Origin: Pseudomonas sp. B6002
GTDB lineage: Bacteria > Pseudomonadota > Gammaproteobacteria > Pseudomonadales > Pseudomonadaceae
NCBI RefSeq assembly: GCF_013385985.1
Contig: NZ_JACAOY010000007.1
Coordinates: forward strand, 184,522-248,521
Length of the DNA: 64,000 nucleotides
Reading direction: 5' to 3'
Shown: one piece after another, positions 50,561 to 59,939 of the stretch
How positions within the stretch are numbered: the stretch's first letter is position 1
Layout of the letters: every line of letters begins with the position of its first letter
Program-made: the position numbers and the translations under genes
The notes under the pieces: generated by a model
What the model was told of the DNA's origin: nothing
What the model saw: only the letters and a program-made list of their open reading frames with translations
Databases searched by the model: none

Positions 50561-52087
50561 ATGCGTACAAGCCTATCGAACCTCGCACTGGATCTGCCCT
50601 CCTCCGCCCTGAACCCCGAGGCCATCAGCCCCGGCCCGCTGGTGCTCAGCCCACGCCTGCACAACAAGGACCTGGCGCCCACCAAAGTGGAAGGCCGCCG
50701 TTGGGGGCGCTACAGCATCTTCGCGTTGTGGACCAATGACGTGCACAACATTGCCAACTATTCCTTTGCCATCGGCTTATATGCATTGGGCCTGGGCGGT
50801 TGGCAGATTCTGTTGTCTTTAGGCATCGGCGCGGCGCTGGTGTATTTCTTCATGAACTTGTCCGGGTATATGGGGCAAAAGACCGGCGTGCCGTTTCCGG
50901 TGATCAGCCGGATCAGTTTCGGTATTCATGGCGCGCAGATTCCGGCGTTGATTCGTGCGGTGATCGCGATTGCCTGGTTCGGTATCCAGACCTACCTGGC
51001 TTCGGTGGTTTTCCGCGTATTGCTGTCGGCGATTCACCCCGGGTTTGCCGACTATGACCACAACTCGATCCTGGGCCTGTCGACCTTGGGTTGGGCGTGT
51101 TTCGTGACGATCTGGTTCGTGCAGCTGGCGATTCTGGCCTACGGGATGGAAATGGTACGCCGCTATGAAGCCTTCGCCGGCCCGGTAATTCTGGTGACGG
51201 TGGCCTCGCTGGCCGGCTGGATGTACTTCCAGGTGGGCGGCAACATTGCCTGGTCGGTTCGCGAACCGCTGAGCGGCGGCGAGATGTGGCGCAACATCTT
51301 CGCCGGTGGTGCACTGTGGCTGAGCATCTACGGCACGCTGATCCTCAATTTCTGCGACTTCGCCCGCTCCTCGCCGTGCCGCAAGACCATCCAGGTTGGC
51401 AACTTCTGGGGCCTGCCGGTGAATATCCTGGTGTTTGCCGCCATCACCGTGCTGCTGTGTGGCGGGCAGTTTCAGCTCAATGGCCGGGTGATCGAAAGCC
51501 CGACTGAAATCATCGCGGCCATCCCCAATACCTTCTTCCTCGTGCTCGGCTGCCTGGCCTTTTTGATCGTCACCGTGGCGGTGAACATCATGGCCAACTT
51601 CGTCGCCCCGGCCTTTGTGCTGAGCAACCTGGCGCCCAAGTACCTGAACTTCCGCCGCGCCGGTCTGATCAGCGCGACCCTGGCAGTGCTGATCCTGCCG
51701 TGGAACCTCTACAACAGCCCGCTGGTGATCGTGTATTTCCTCTCCGGCCTGGGCGCACTGCTGGGGCCGTTGTACGGGGTGATCATGGTCGACTACTGGC
51801 TGATCCGTAAAAGCCGGGTGAACGTGCTGCAGCTGTATAGCGAAGACCCCCATGGCGACTATTTCTACAGTCGTGGGATCAACCTGCGTGCGGTGGCAGC
51901 CTTCATTCCAGCGGCGGTGATCGCCATTCTGCTGGCGCTGTTGCCGGGTTTTGCCAGCGTCGCACCGTTTTCCTGGATGTTTGGCGCCGGTATTGCAGGG
52001 CTGTTGTACCTGCTGATCGCCAAGCGCCAGCCGTACTACGCCGATGTCAGCGGCGAGAGCATTGCAGTCGATAACGTCAGTCACTAA
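50561..52087 (+). CDS. NCS1-family nucleobase/hydantoin/allantoin transporter
   Basis: The 508-residue membrane protein has twelve transmembrane segments and NCS1 landmarks: NKDLAPTKVEGRRWGRYSIF region, NDVHNIANYSFAIGL, GVPFPVISRISFGIHGAQIPALIR in part, and FCDFARSSP. The proton/sodium-linked family imports hydantoins, allantoin, uracil or cytosine. The ATG at 50561 fits the family length; the frame extends upstream through the leader but that sequence looks non-coding. The racemase-family gene follows after 13 bases, so a hydantoin or allantoin is a likely substrate. Confidence 0.88.
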   Translation: MRTSLSNLALDLPSSALNPEAISPGPLVLSPRLHNKDLAPTKVEGRRWGRYSIFALWTNDVHNIANYSFAIGLYALGLGGWQILLSLGIGAALVYFFMNLSGYMGQKTGVPFPVISRISFGIHGAQIPALIRAVIAIAWFGIQTYLASVVFRVLLSAIHPGFADYDHNSILGLSTLGWACFVTIWFVQLAILAYGMEMVRRYEAFAGPVILVTVASLAGWMYFQVGGNIAWSVREPLSGGEMWRNIFAGGALWLSIYGTLILNFCDFARSSPCRKTIQVGNFWGLPVNILVFAAITVLLCGGQFQLNGRVIESPTEIIAAIPNTFFLVLGCLAFLIVTVAVNIMANFVAPAFVLSNLAPKYLNFRRAGLISATLAVLILPWNLYNSPLVIVYFLSGLGALLGPLYGVIMVDYWLIRKSRVNVLQLYSEDPHGDYFYSRGINLRAVAAFIPAAVIAILLALLPGFASVAPFSWMFGAGIAGLLYLLIAKRQPYYADVSGESIAVDNVSH

Positions 52088-52100
52088 TCAAGGATTTTCC

Positions 52101-52829
52101 ATGCGTATCCTCGTGGTCAACGTCAACACCACCGAATCCATCACCGACACCATCGCCCAGCAGGCGCGGGCCGTGGCTGCGCCGGGGACCGAGATCGTCG
52201 GGCTTACCCCGTACTTCGGCGCGGAATCGGTGGAGGGCAATTTTGAAAGTTACCTGGCGGCCATCGCCGTGATGGACCGGGTGATGGCCTACGACCAGCC
52301 GTTTGACGCGGTGATCCAGGCCGGCTACGGCGAGCACGGCCGCGAAGGTCTGCAGGAGCTGCTGAACGTGCCGGTGGTGGACATCACGGAAGCGGCCGCC
52401 AGCACGGCGATGTTCCTGGGGCATGCCTACTCGGTGGTCACAACGCTGGACCGCACCGTGCCGCTGATCGAAGACCGCCTGAAACTGGCCGGGCTCTACC
52501 AGCGCTGCGCCTCGGTACGGGCCAGTGGCATGGCGGTGCTGGAGCTGGAAGAAGACCCGTTGGCCGCCATGGAAGCCATCGTGCGCCAGGCGGAGCTGGC
52601 CATCAGCGAGGACAAGGCCGAGGTGATCTGCCTGGGGTGCGGCGGCATGGCCGGGCTGGATGAACAGATCCGCCAGCGCACCGGCGTGCCGGTGGTGGAT
52701 GGGGTGACGGCGGCGGTGACCATTGCCGAGTCGTTGGTACGGTTGGGGTTGTCGACGTCGAAGATCCGCACCTATGCGACGCCGAGGCCGAAGAAAGTCA
52801 TTGGCTGGCCGGGGCAATTCGGGCGGTAG
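52101..52829 (+). CDS. Asp/Glu/hydantoin racemase-family protein with one catalytic Cys missing
   Basis: The 242-residue protein begins MRILVVNVNTTESITDTI and has the family segments VDITEAAASTAMFLGH and ICLGCGGMAGLDEQI. Hydantoin and allantoin racemases use two cysteines. The second is present here (in CLGCGGM), but the first, normally in an ACxGDPG-like loop, is glycine (QAGYGEHG). A Gly/Cys pair in these places is known from arylmalonate decarboxylase. The enzyme may therefore be a racemase with another acid-base pair, or a decarboxylase/isomerase. It is co-transcribed with the NCS1 transporter. Confidence 0.8.
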   Translation: MRILVVNVNTTESITDTIAQQARAVAAPGTEIVGLTPYFGAESVEGNFESYLAAIAVMDRVMAYDQPFDAVIQAGYGEHGREGLQELLNVPVVDITEAAASTAMFLGHAYSVVTTLDRTVPLIEDRLKLAGLYQRCASVRASGMAVLELEEDPLAAMEAIVRQAELAISEDKAEVICLGCGGMAGLDEQIRQRTGVPVVDGVTAAVTIAESLVRLGLSTSKIRTYATPRPKKVIGWPGQFGR

Positions 52830-52841
52830 ACCGAGTCGCCT

Positions 52842-52909
52842 GCATCGCGGGCAAGCCCGGCTCCCACAGGGGATCGCATTTCCCTGTGGGAGCTGGCTTG
52901 CCTGCGATG
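52842..52909. repeat. REPIN
   Basis: catcgcgggcaagcccggct and agctggcttgcctgcgatgg are inverted around a short CTCCCACAGGGG...CCCTGTGGGAG centre, between converging genes. Confidence 0.85.
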
Positions 52910-52934
52910 GCCGCGCCGCTGTCTACGGCCATGA

Positions 52935-53858
52935 TCAAACCGCGCTGAATCGCTGGCTCAACCGCTGCTCGGCAAATTGCTCGATGATGAAGTCCACAAA
53001 CGCCCGGGTCTTGCCGGGTAGCAGTTTATGTTCAGCGTAGTAAATGGAAATGTTGCCATCGTCGACATACCAGTCGGGCAACACCCGCACCACCGCGCCG
53101 CTGTCGAGAAACGGCACCGCCATCGGCATGCTCACCAGCGCAATGCCCAGGCCCTGGGCGCTGGCGCAGCAGGCGGCTTCGGAGTCACTCATGGTCATGC
53201 CGGGCTTGAGCACCAGCGGGCGCTGTTCGCGGTCACGGCCGGTCAGTTGCCACGTGCGGATGCGCCCGGTCTGCGGTGAACGGATCAGGATGCCCGCGCA
53301 GTGCGCGAGATCTTCCGGTGTGTTGACTGACGGGCGTTTTGCCAAATAGCTCGGCGCGGCCACCAACACCCGGTGCGCCGGAGTGAGTTTGCGCGCCACC
53401 ACCCCCTGGGGTAACTCAAAGCCTCCGCCAATGGCGGCGTCGAAACCCTGGCCAATCAGGTCCACCTGACGGTTATCAAAATGCCAGTCCGGGCTGATGT
53501 CCGGAAACCGTCCCATGAACTCACCCAGCAGCGGCACCACGTAACGGTTGCCGAACACCGTGCCCATGCTGACCTTGAGCGTCCCCACCGGCCGACCTTC
53601 GGCGCTGGCCAGGTTGGCCACGGCATTCTGGATGGTGGTGAGGCTGCCGCTGACTTCTTCCAGAAACAGTTTGCCAGCTTCGGTCAGGGTCAGGCGCCGT
53701 GTACTACGCTGGAACAGCCGCACACCCAGGCGCGCCTCAAGCTTGGCGACACTCTTGCCCACCGCTGCCGGGGTGAGGCTCAGGTGCCGGGCAGCTTCAG
53801 CGAAGCTGCCGCCTTCGGCGCTGCGCACAAAGCATTCGATACTGCCAAAGCTCTCCAT
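52935..53858 (-). CDS. LysR-family transcriptional regulator
   Basis: The 307-residue protein has an N-terminal winged helix (FVRSAEGGSFAEAARHLSLTP, in part, then KLEARLGVRLFQRSTRRLTLTEAG) and a type-2 periplasmic-binding-like effector domain. It is divergent from the SDR gene 126 bases away, which is therefore the likely target. The class with short RFPDISPDWHFDNRQVDLIGQG-like effector regions is often tied to oxidoreductase neighbours. Confidence 0.88.
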   Translation of the reverse strand: MESFGSIECFVRSAEGGSFAEAARHLSLTPAAVGKSVAKLEARLGVRLFQRSTRRLTLTEAGKLFLEEVSGSLTTIQNAVANLASAEGRPVGTLKVSMGTVFGNRYVVPLLGEFMGRFPDISPDWHFDNRQVDLIGQGFDAAIGGGFELPQGVVARKLTPAHRVLVAAPSYLAKRPSVNTPEDLAHCAGILIRSPQTGRIRTWQLTGRDREQRPLVLKPGMTMSDSEAACCASAQGLGIALVSMPMAVPFLDSGAVVRVLPDWYVDDGNISIYYAEHKLLPGKTRAFVDFIIEQFAEQRLSQRFSAV

Positions 53859-53984
53859 AACGCCCCACTCTAAACTTTTGGTTTACACAGACTATAGCAA
53901 TCGCGGTCTACCGGTGTACCGGGGTGAGGTTGATACTCGGCGCCATCAACAAGGCATTCCGCCTTGAACAGCTAGGAGATCGAC

Positions 53985-54731
53985 ATGACCACACATAACC
54001 TCAGCGGCAAAGTCGCCTTGATTCAAGGCGGTTCCCGCGGCATCGGCGCCGCCATCGTCAAGCGCCTCGCCGCGCAAGGTGCAGCGGTTGCTTTTACCTA
54101 CGTCAGCTCGGCCGCCAAGGCTGAGGAATTGCAGAACAGCGTGATCAGCGAAGGCGGCAAAGCCCTGGCCATTCGTGCCGACAGCGCCGATGCCGAGGCG
54201 ATTCGCAACGCCGTCAACAAAACCGTCGAAGCCTTTGGTCGCCTGGACATCCTGGTGAACAACGCCGGTGTGCTGGCCATCGCGCCGCTGGAAGACTTCA
54301 AGCTGGAAGACTTCGACCAGACCCTGGCGATCAACGTGCGTAGCGTCTTCATCGCCACTCAGGAAGCGGCCAAGCACATGGGTGACGGAGGCCGCGTAAT
54401 CAACATCGGCAGCACCAACGCCGAGCGCATGCCCTTTGGCGGTGGTGGCCCGTATGCGATGAGCAAGGCGGCGCTGGTGGGGTTGACCAAGGGCCTGGCG
54501 CGGGACCTGGGGCCACGGGGCATTACCATCAACAACGTGCAGCCTGGGCCGGTGGACACGGACATGAACCCGGCGGACAGTGATTTTGCCGAGAGTTTGA
54601 TTGGGTTGATGGCGATCGGGCGGTATGGGCATGTTGAAGAAATTGCCAGCTTTGTGGCCTACCTGGCAGGGCCGGAGGCCGGCTACATCACCGGTGCCAG
54701 CCTGACCATTGATGGTGGCTTCAGCGCCTAA
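53985..54731 (+). CDS. short-chain dehydrogenase/reductase
   Basis: The 248-residue SDR has the cofactor motif GGSRGIGAAIVK, NNAGVLAI, the catalytic tyrosine and lysine in YAMSKAALVG and the ending TGASLTIDGGFSA. It resembles FabG-like 3-oxoacyl reductases, with unknown substrate. The arginine after GGS and lysine region suggest NADPH. AGGAG precedes the ATG. It is divergent from the LysR gene. Confidence 0.88.
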   Translation: MTTHNLSGKVALIQGGSRGIGAAIVKRLAAQGAAVAFTYVSSAAKAEELQNSVISEGGKALAIRADSADAEAIRNAVNKTVEAFGRLDILVNNAGVLAIAPLEDFKLEDFDQTLAINVRSVFIATQEAAKHMGDGGRVINIGSTNAERMPFGGGGPYAMSKAALVGLTKGLARDLGPRGITINNVQPGPVDTDMNPADSDFAESLIGLMAIGRYGHVEEIASFVAYLAGPEAGYITGASLTIDGGFSA

Positions 54732-54756
54732 TACTTCAGGAACACTGCAAAACCCA

Positions 54757-54826
54757 ATGTGGGAGCTGGCTTGCCGGCGATGGCGCCCTCAAGATCGCTA
54801 TCGCAGGCAAGCCAGCTCCCACATTT
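54757..54826. repeat. REPIN
   Basis: aatgtgggagctggcttgcc and ggcaagccagctcccacatt are inverted about 30 bases apart, after the SDR gene. Confidence 0.87.
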
Positions 54827-54848
54827 TTTACGACCAGCGCATGACCCT

Positions 54849-54916
54849 TGTAGGAGCCCGGCTTGCCGGCGATGCCGGTATTAAGGACGCTATCGCCGGC
54901 AAGCCGGGCTCCTACG
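54849..54916. repeat. REPIN, second family
   Basis: tgtaggagcccggcttgccg and cggcaagccgggctcctacg are inverted; the element sits 23 bases after the preceding REPIN, so two families are placed side by side. Confidence 0.87.
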
Positions 54917-54927
54917 GTTTTAGGGTA

Positions 54928-55614
54928 TCAATGAAGCGGTGGCAAGCCGTAGGCCGCCAGGTCGAAGTCGGCGAGTTTGCGGATGATCTGGTCGGCGTGG
55001 TGGTACTTGCTGTCGGCCATGGCTTCATCGGGCACGGCGATGGCGGTCATGTGGGCCGCCTTGGCGGCGGTGACGCCGAACGGCGAGTCCTCGAACACCA
55101 GGCAATCCTCGGGCGCAACGCCCAGACGGCGGGCGGCGGTGAGGAAGATGTCCGGGGCGGGTTTGGCCGCGCCGACTTCCGGGTCGTCAGCGGTGACGAT
55201 GGTGTCGAACAGGCCAAACCACTCGCGATGCAACGTGGTCTTGTGGCCGAACGAGTTGCGCGACGAACTGGTGCCCACGGCAATCGGAATGTTGTGCGCC
55301 TTCAAGTGCCGCACCAACGCTTCGGCGCCAGGCATGCCCAAGGCCTTGGGGAAACGTTCGCTCATCAGCGGTTCGCGGATGGTCAGGAACTCAGCCGGAG
55401 TGATCGGCAGGTCCAGGGCCTTGACCACATAGTCGGCCAGGTCCTGGGCGCCACGCCCGATGATGTGCTGCTTGATCCCCCAGTCATAGGTACGGCCGTA
55501 GCGTTCGGCGATGATCTGCGTGACTTCGGTGTAGATGCCTTCTGTGTCCAGCAACAAACCGTCCATATCGAAAATCACGGCCTTGATCGGGCCGGCGGTA
55601 CGCGGTGCGTTCAT
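54928..55614 (-). CDS. HAD-superfamily phosphatase (beta-phosphoglucomutase/GPP-like)
   Basis: The 228-residue protein has motif I FDMDGLLLDTE, motif II VGTSSSR, motif III lysine in GAAKPAPDIFL, and motif IV VFEDSPFGVTAA. A cap domain lies between motifs I and II. Such enzymes dephosphorylate small sugar phosphates or pseudouridine phosphate. The ATG at 55614 is used. It stands alone between a REPIN pair and a convergently spaced SDR gene. Confidence 0.87.
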   Translation of the reverse strand: MNAPRTAGPIKAVIFDMDGLLLDTEGIYTEVTQIIAERYGRTYDWGIKQHIIGRGAQDLADYVVKALDLPITPAEFLTIREPLMSERFPKALGMPGAEALVRHLKAHNIPIAVGTSSSRNSFGHKTTLHREWFGLFDTIVTADDPEVGAAKPAPDIFLTAARRLGVAPEDCLVFEDSPFGVTAAKAAHMTAIAVPDEAMADSKYHHADQIIRKLADFDLAAYGLPPLH

Positions 55615-55716
55615 CAAACAGATCCTTGGGGAAGGACTAAAAGGATTCAGCACAATAACGGCCCGGCTCTCTTGCAAGCAACCGTTGTGACCATCGATGT
55701 GCTGTTTCCCAAGACC

Positions 55717-56565
55717 TTACTCGGGGAAATCCGCGCCCTCAGTCACCTCAGCCCACGCGTCGAAGTCAGCACTCAATGCCTCGACCTTGGTGCGTGCAAA
55801 CCCCAGCGCGGCCTTGCCCAGCAGCAAGCGCAACGGCGGTTGTTCGGCTTCCACCGCCTTGACGATGGCGATTGCGGCGCGCACCGGGTCGCCGGGCTGT
55901 TTTCCGCTGTAACTGCGTACGCGACTGGCCCGCGCCGCCGCCGTGTCGCGGTAGTCGTCGATGGTGTGAGCGGCCTCATTAGCCGAGCGCCCGGCCCAGT
56001 CGGTGCGGAATGGGCCCGGCTCTACCAGCAACACCTTGATCCCCAGCGGCGCGACTTCCCCTGCCAGGGCTTCAGACAACCCTTCCACCGCGAACTTGGT
56101 GGCATTGTAGAAACTCAGGGACGGGAACGCCGCAATCCCGCCCACCGAGGAGATATTCACCACGCTGCCCGAGCGCCGAGCCCGCATGCCGGGCAACACG
56201 GCACGGGTCATGGCGCTGAGGCCCCAGAAGTTGATGTCGAACATGCGGCGCACTTCAGCCAGGTCACTTTCCTCCAGCGCGCCGAAGTAACCAATACCGG
56301 CGTTGTTGACCAGCACATCGATGTGCCCGAAGTGCGCTTGCGCCGCTTGCACCGCAGCGTCGACCTGGGCCTGGTCGGTCACGTCCAGCGCCAATACCAA
56401 GGCGTTGTGTTCATGGCCGGCCACGATGTCCTGCACCTGTTGCGGGTTACGTGCGGTGACCACCGTCGGGTAACCGAGGCTGAGGGTGTGCAGGGCCAAC
56501 TGGCGCCCGAAACCGGTTGAACAACCGGTGATAAACCAGACAGGTTTTGCGGTGGAATGGGTCAT
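55717..56565 (-). CDS. short-chain dehydrogenase/reductase (classical, retinol-dehydrogenase-like)
   Basis: The 282-residue SDR has ITGCSTGFGRQLA for cofactor binding, VNNAGIGYFG, and the catalytic YNATKFAVEGLSE. The ATG at 56565 has GGAAAG upstream. It is divergent from the LysR gene that starts at 56664, 98 bases away, and probably regulated by it. The substrate is unknown. Confidence 0.87.
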   Translation of the reverse strand: MTHSTAKPVWFITGCSTGFGRQLALHTLSLGYPTVVTARNPQQVQDIVAGHEHNALVLALDVTDQAQVDAAVQAAQAHFGHIDVLVNNAGIGYFGALEESDLAEVRRMFDINFWGLSAMTRAVLPGMRARRSGSVVNISSVGGIAAFPSLSFYNATKFAVEGLSEALAGEVAPLGIKVLLVEPGPFRTDWAGRSANEAAHTIDDYRDTAAARASRVRSYSGKQPGDPVRAAIAIVKAVEAEQPPLRLLLGKAALGFARTKVEALSADFDAWAEVTEGADFPE

Positions 56566-56663
56566 GAAGGGGCTTTCCTCGTGGGGTGTGAAAAAAGTAT
56601 GCGCGTGGGTATTCTTGTGAAAAAGATGCATAATCCAAAAGCCCCTTTCGGAAAAACCACACA

Positions 56664-57560
56664 ATGGACACGCCGGATTTCCAGCAATTGCGCCTGTTCC
56701 TGCAGGTCGCCCGCGCCAAGAGTTTCACCCAGGCGGCCGATGCCGTGAGTCTGTCGGTTTCCACCGTCAGCCAGCGGGTCGGCGCCCTGGAAAAACAGCT
56801 GGGCGTGCGCCTGCTCAATCGCACCACCCGCAGCGTCAGCCTCACCGAAGCCGGTGCGCAACTGGTTGAACGCATTACCCCGCTGCTCGAAGAACTGCAC
56901 ACCAGCTTGCACAGCGTCGCCGCCGCCACCGTCGAGGCCAGCGGCACCTTGCGCCTGAACGTGCCCTCCACCGCCAGCCGCATGGTGTTGCAGCCGTTGC
57001 TGCAAGGGTTCTTGCGCAAACACCCGGGGATCAACCTGGAAGTGGCCGTGGATAACGCTTTGGTGGACATCGTCGCCCAAGGGTTTGATGCGGGTATCCG
57101 CTACGACCACGTGCTGGCCGAGGACATGGTGGTGATCCCCGTGGCCCGGCAACTGCGCTTTGTGATCGTCGCCACCCCGGGCTATTTGCAAGGCCGCACA
57201 GTCCCCACCCACCCGCATGATTTGCTTGAACATGAATGCGTGAACTATCGCAGCGCCCAAACCGGCCTGCTGCACCGCTGGGATTTTGAAAAGGACGGCA
57301 AGCCGCTGCGCGTGACGGTGAAGGGCCGGCTGGCCACCAACGACATTGAGCTGATGATCCGTGGCGCACTGGATGGCTTCGGTTTTGCCTATGTAGCGCG
57401 TTCCAGTGTCGAGCCCTACCTGCAATCCGGTGAGCTGGTGGAAGTCCTGGGCGACTGGATCACCCACAGCGCGCTGTACCTGTATTACTTCAATCGCAGC
57501 AACACGCCGAAAAAACTGCGCGTGTTCATCGACTACCTGCAACAAGAACTCAACGCCTGA
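56664..57560 (+). CDS. LysR-family regulator (divergent from SDR)
   Basis: The 298-residue protein has the LysR helix-turn-helix (FLQVARAKSFTQAADAVSLS, VGALEKQLGVRLLNRTTRSV in part) and the effector domain with AVDNALVDIVAQGFDAGIRY. It belongs to the large group of LysR proteins that control a divergent oxidoreductase gene. The ATG at 56664 lies at the beginning of the conserved DFQQLRLF helix. Confidence 0.88.
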   Translation: MDTPDFQQLRLFLQVARAKSFTQAADAVSLSVSTVSQRVGALEKQLGVRLLNRTTRSVSLTEAGAQLVERITPLLEELHTSLHSVAAATVEASGTLRLNVPSTASRMVLQPLLQGFLRKHPGINLEVAVDNALVDIVAQGFDAGIRYDHVLAEDMVVIPVARQLRFVIVATPGYLQGRTVPTHPHDLLEHECVNYRSAQTGLLHRWDFEKDGKPLRVTVKGRLATNDIELMIRGALDGFGFAYVARSSVEPYLQSGELVEVLGDWITHSALYLYYFNRSNTPKKLRVFIDYLQQELNA

Positions 57561-57591
57561 TGCCCGGCCGACCTCAACAGCGAGCCCCGAC

Positions 57592-57948
57592 ATGCTCTAT
57601 CGATTAGCCGCCGACGGCCTGGTGCTGTTCCATCTCTGCTTCATCCTGTTCGTGCTATTTGGCGGACTGCTGGCCCTCAAATGGCGGCCCGTGATGTGGC
57701 TGCACCTGCCGGCCGCCGCTTGGGGCGTGGCCGTGGAAGTGTTCCACCTGCCCTGCCCGCTCACTCGATGGGAAAACCTGTTTCGCCACCTGGCCGGCCA
57801 GGACGGTTATGGCGGCGGCTTTGTCGAGCACTACATCCTGGCGATGATCTACCCGGCCGGGCTGACCCCGAACATTCAGTTGGTGCTCGGGGCCGTGGTG
57901 TTGCTGATCAACGTCGCGGTGTATGTGCGCCTGATCAGACGGCCTTAG
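57592..57948 (+). CDS. DUF2784 membrane protein
   Basis: The 118-residue protein has three hydrophobic segments (LVLFHLCFILFVLFGGLLAL, MWLHLPAAAWGVAVEVFHLP in part, IQLVLGAVVLLINVAVYV) and the family motif CPLTRWENLFR. It is an inner-membrane protein of unknown role. It starts 31 bases after the LysR stop and its end overlaps the end of the convergent oxidoreductase gene by 14 bases. Confidence 0.82.
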   Translation: MLYRLAADGLVLFHLCFILFVLFGGLLALKWRPVMWLHLPAAAWGVAVEVFHLPCPLTRWENLFRHLAGQDGYGGGFVEHYILAMIYPAGLTPNIQLVLGAVVLLINVAVYVRLIRRP

Positions 57949-58903
57949 GCAAGCAGCCCAGGCCGCTCAAGGTGGCCTCGACTGCCTGCTCCAACGGGGT
58001 GTGCGGTTCTTTGCCAAGCACCTCGACGAGGCATGTGTTGTCCATGCGCAGCGGGGTGCGCCACAGGTAACGCATCTCCTGCAGTTCGCGGAAGGTCACC
58101 ACAAAGGGCGCCGCCAGCTTCAACAGCCACCAAGGGAAACTGCCTACGCGGGGCTGCTGGCCTGTCCTGCGCAACACCACGCGCTGGATGGTCCGCGTCA
58201 TCTGCGTGCCGTCGGTGTCGGTATGCCCGGCCATATGAAAACGCGCAAAGGCAGCGAGGCTGGCACGGCGGGCCAGCAACTCGACTATCGTGCGTGCCAC
58301 GTCCGGCAGGTACGCCCATTGATGGAGCAGGCCCGGGGCGCCCGGATAGCTGATGGTGTGCACCGGCTTGCCAGGCTTGACCAGGCCCTGGGAAAACCAG
58401 CTGTTCGCGGCGCGTTCACCAAAAAAGTCCCCGGCGCGCAGGATCAAGACGCGAGCGCCATGACCAGAAGCCTCTTGCAGGCGTTGCTCCAATTGCACAC
58501 GGATCGCGCCCTTGCGCGTTTGCGGGTGCTGGGGCGAGTCTTCGTGCAACACGGGAAAGGCATCCGGTCCGTAGTTGTAGACCGTGCCGGGCAACACGAT
58601 GGTTGCGCCTTCTGCGATGGCGGCGGCGATGGTGTTGTCGATCATCGGCAGCACGAGTTCTGCCCAGTTTCGATAACCCGGTGGGTTCACGGCGTGAACG
58701 ATAACCTCGCAACCACGGGCGGCGGCCAGTACCTCGTCCCGGTTCAGCGCATCGCCTTTGAACCAGGTGAACGCCGTATTCTGGGCACGTGCCTTGTCCA
58801 CATCGCGGGTCAACGCACACACTTCCCAACCGGCCGCTTTCAGCTGTCGCGCCACTTCACCGCCAATCCCTCCTGTTGCGCCCAATACCAGCACTTTGCT
58901 CAT
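57935..58903 (-). CDS. NAD(P)-binding epimerase/dehydratase-like protein
   Basis: The 322-residue protein has the extended-SDR cofactor motif VLGATGGIGGEVARQL, a VNPPGYRNW loop and the YNYGPDAFPV segment where the catalytic tyrosine lies. The substrate is unknown; NmrA- or epimerase-like activity is possible. The ATG at 58903 follows GGAGGCGGTG. It is divergent from the LysR gene starting at 59001, which probably controls it. Confidence 0.85.
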   Translation of the reverse strand: MSKVLVLGATGGIGGEVARQLKAAGWEVCALTRDVDKARAQNTAFTWFKGDALNRDEVLAAARGCEVIVHAVNPPGYRNWAELVLPMIDNTIAAAIAEGATIVLPGTVYNYGPDAFPVLHEDSPQHPQTRKGAIRVQLEQRLQEASGHGARVLILRAGDFFGERAANSWFSQGLVKPGKPVHTISYPGAPGLLHQWAYLPDVARTIVELLARRASLAAFARFHMAGHTDTDGTQMTRTIQRVVLRRTGQQPRVGSFPWWLLKLAAPFVVTFRELQEMRYLWRTPLRMDNTCLVEVLGKEPHTPLEQAVEATLSGLGCLPKAV

Positions 58904-59000
58904 CACCGCCTCCCACCTTTGTCTGTTGTTGGCGCCAGTGTGTGCGTGCCCCTGCTGCATATAAATTGCCGAAGATCGCCCAGTCGCTATACATTTATGC

Positions 59001-59885
59001 ATGGCATTGAATATCGGATGGGAGCTTTACCGGTCGTTCCTCGGCGTGCTTCAGGAAGGATCGTTGTCGGGGGCCGCACGGCTGCTCGGCATCACACAGC
59101 CCACGGTCGGCCGGCATATTGCCGCGCTGGAATCGGCATTGGGCGTGGTGCTGTTCACCCGCTCGCCCACCGGCCTGTTGCCGACGGCGATGGCACATAC
59201 CCTGCGCGGCCACGCAGAAACCATGGCCCGCACCGCCGCCGCCCTGGAACGGGTGGCCTCGGCCCAAGGCGACGACGTACGCGGCGTGGTGCGGGTGTCC
59301 GCCAGCGAAGTGGTCGGCGTTGAGGTATTGCCGCCGATCCTCAGCCAATTGCGCCAACAACACCCTCACCTCAAGGTCGAGTTGACCCTGACCAATCGCC
59401 TGAGCGACCTGTTGCAACTGGAAGCCGATATCGCCGTGCGCATGGTCCGACCGAGCCAGGAACAATTGCTGGCAAGGCGCGTAGGCCTGATCGAAGTGGG
59501 CCTGCATGCCCGCGATGATTACCTGGAACAACACGGCACGCCCCAGCAGATGCAGGACCTGGCCCATCACTCGGTGATCGGCTTCGACCAGGAGAACGCC
59601 TTTATCCGCAGCCTGGCGATCAAAGGCTTCGAACGCAGTGCCTTTGCCCTGAGCAGTGACAGCGACCTGGCGCAACTGGCGCTGATCCGCGCCGGTGCCG
59701 GTATCGGCGGCTGCCAGGTGCTGTTGGCCAAGCGCGACCCGCGCCTGCGCCGGGTGCTGGCGCCGGGGTTCTCGATCCAGCTGGACACCTGGGTGACCAT
59801 GCACGAAGACCTGCGCAACAGCCCGCGCTGCCGGGTGATGTTCGATGCGCTGGTGGAGGGTTTGCAGCGTTACGTACAGGATTGA
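59001..59885 (+). CDS. LysR-family regulator (divergent from epimerase-like gene)
   Basis: The 294-residue protein has a LysR helix-turn-helix (FLGVLQEGSLSGAARLLGIT, in part; VGRHIAALESALGVVLFTRS) and an effector domain with LEADIAVRMVRPSQEQL. It is the third LysR/oxidoreductase divergent pair within 6 kb. The start at the ATG at 59001 gives a normal N-terminus. Confidence 0.88.
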   Translation: MALNIGWELYRSFLGVLQEGSLSGAARLLGITQPTVGRHIAALESALGVVLFTRSPTGLLPTAMAHTLRGHAETMARTAAALERVASAQGDDVRGVVRVSASEVVGVEVLPPILSQLRQQHPHLKVELTLTNRLSDLLQLEADIAVRMVRPSQEQLLARRVGLIEVGLHARDDYLEQHGTPQQMQDLAHHSVIGFDQENAFIRSLAIKGFERSAFALSSDSDLAQLALIRAGAGIGGCQVLLAKRDPRLRRVLAPGFSIQLDTWVTMHEDLRNSPRCRVMFDALVEGLQRYVQD

Positions 59886-59939
59886 GACAGCTTCACTGGT
59901 AAAGAATCAGTCTCCCTCAATCCGTTCGTAGACGCCCCC

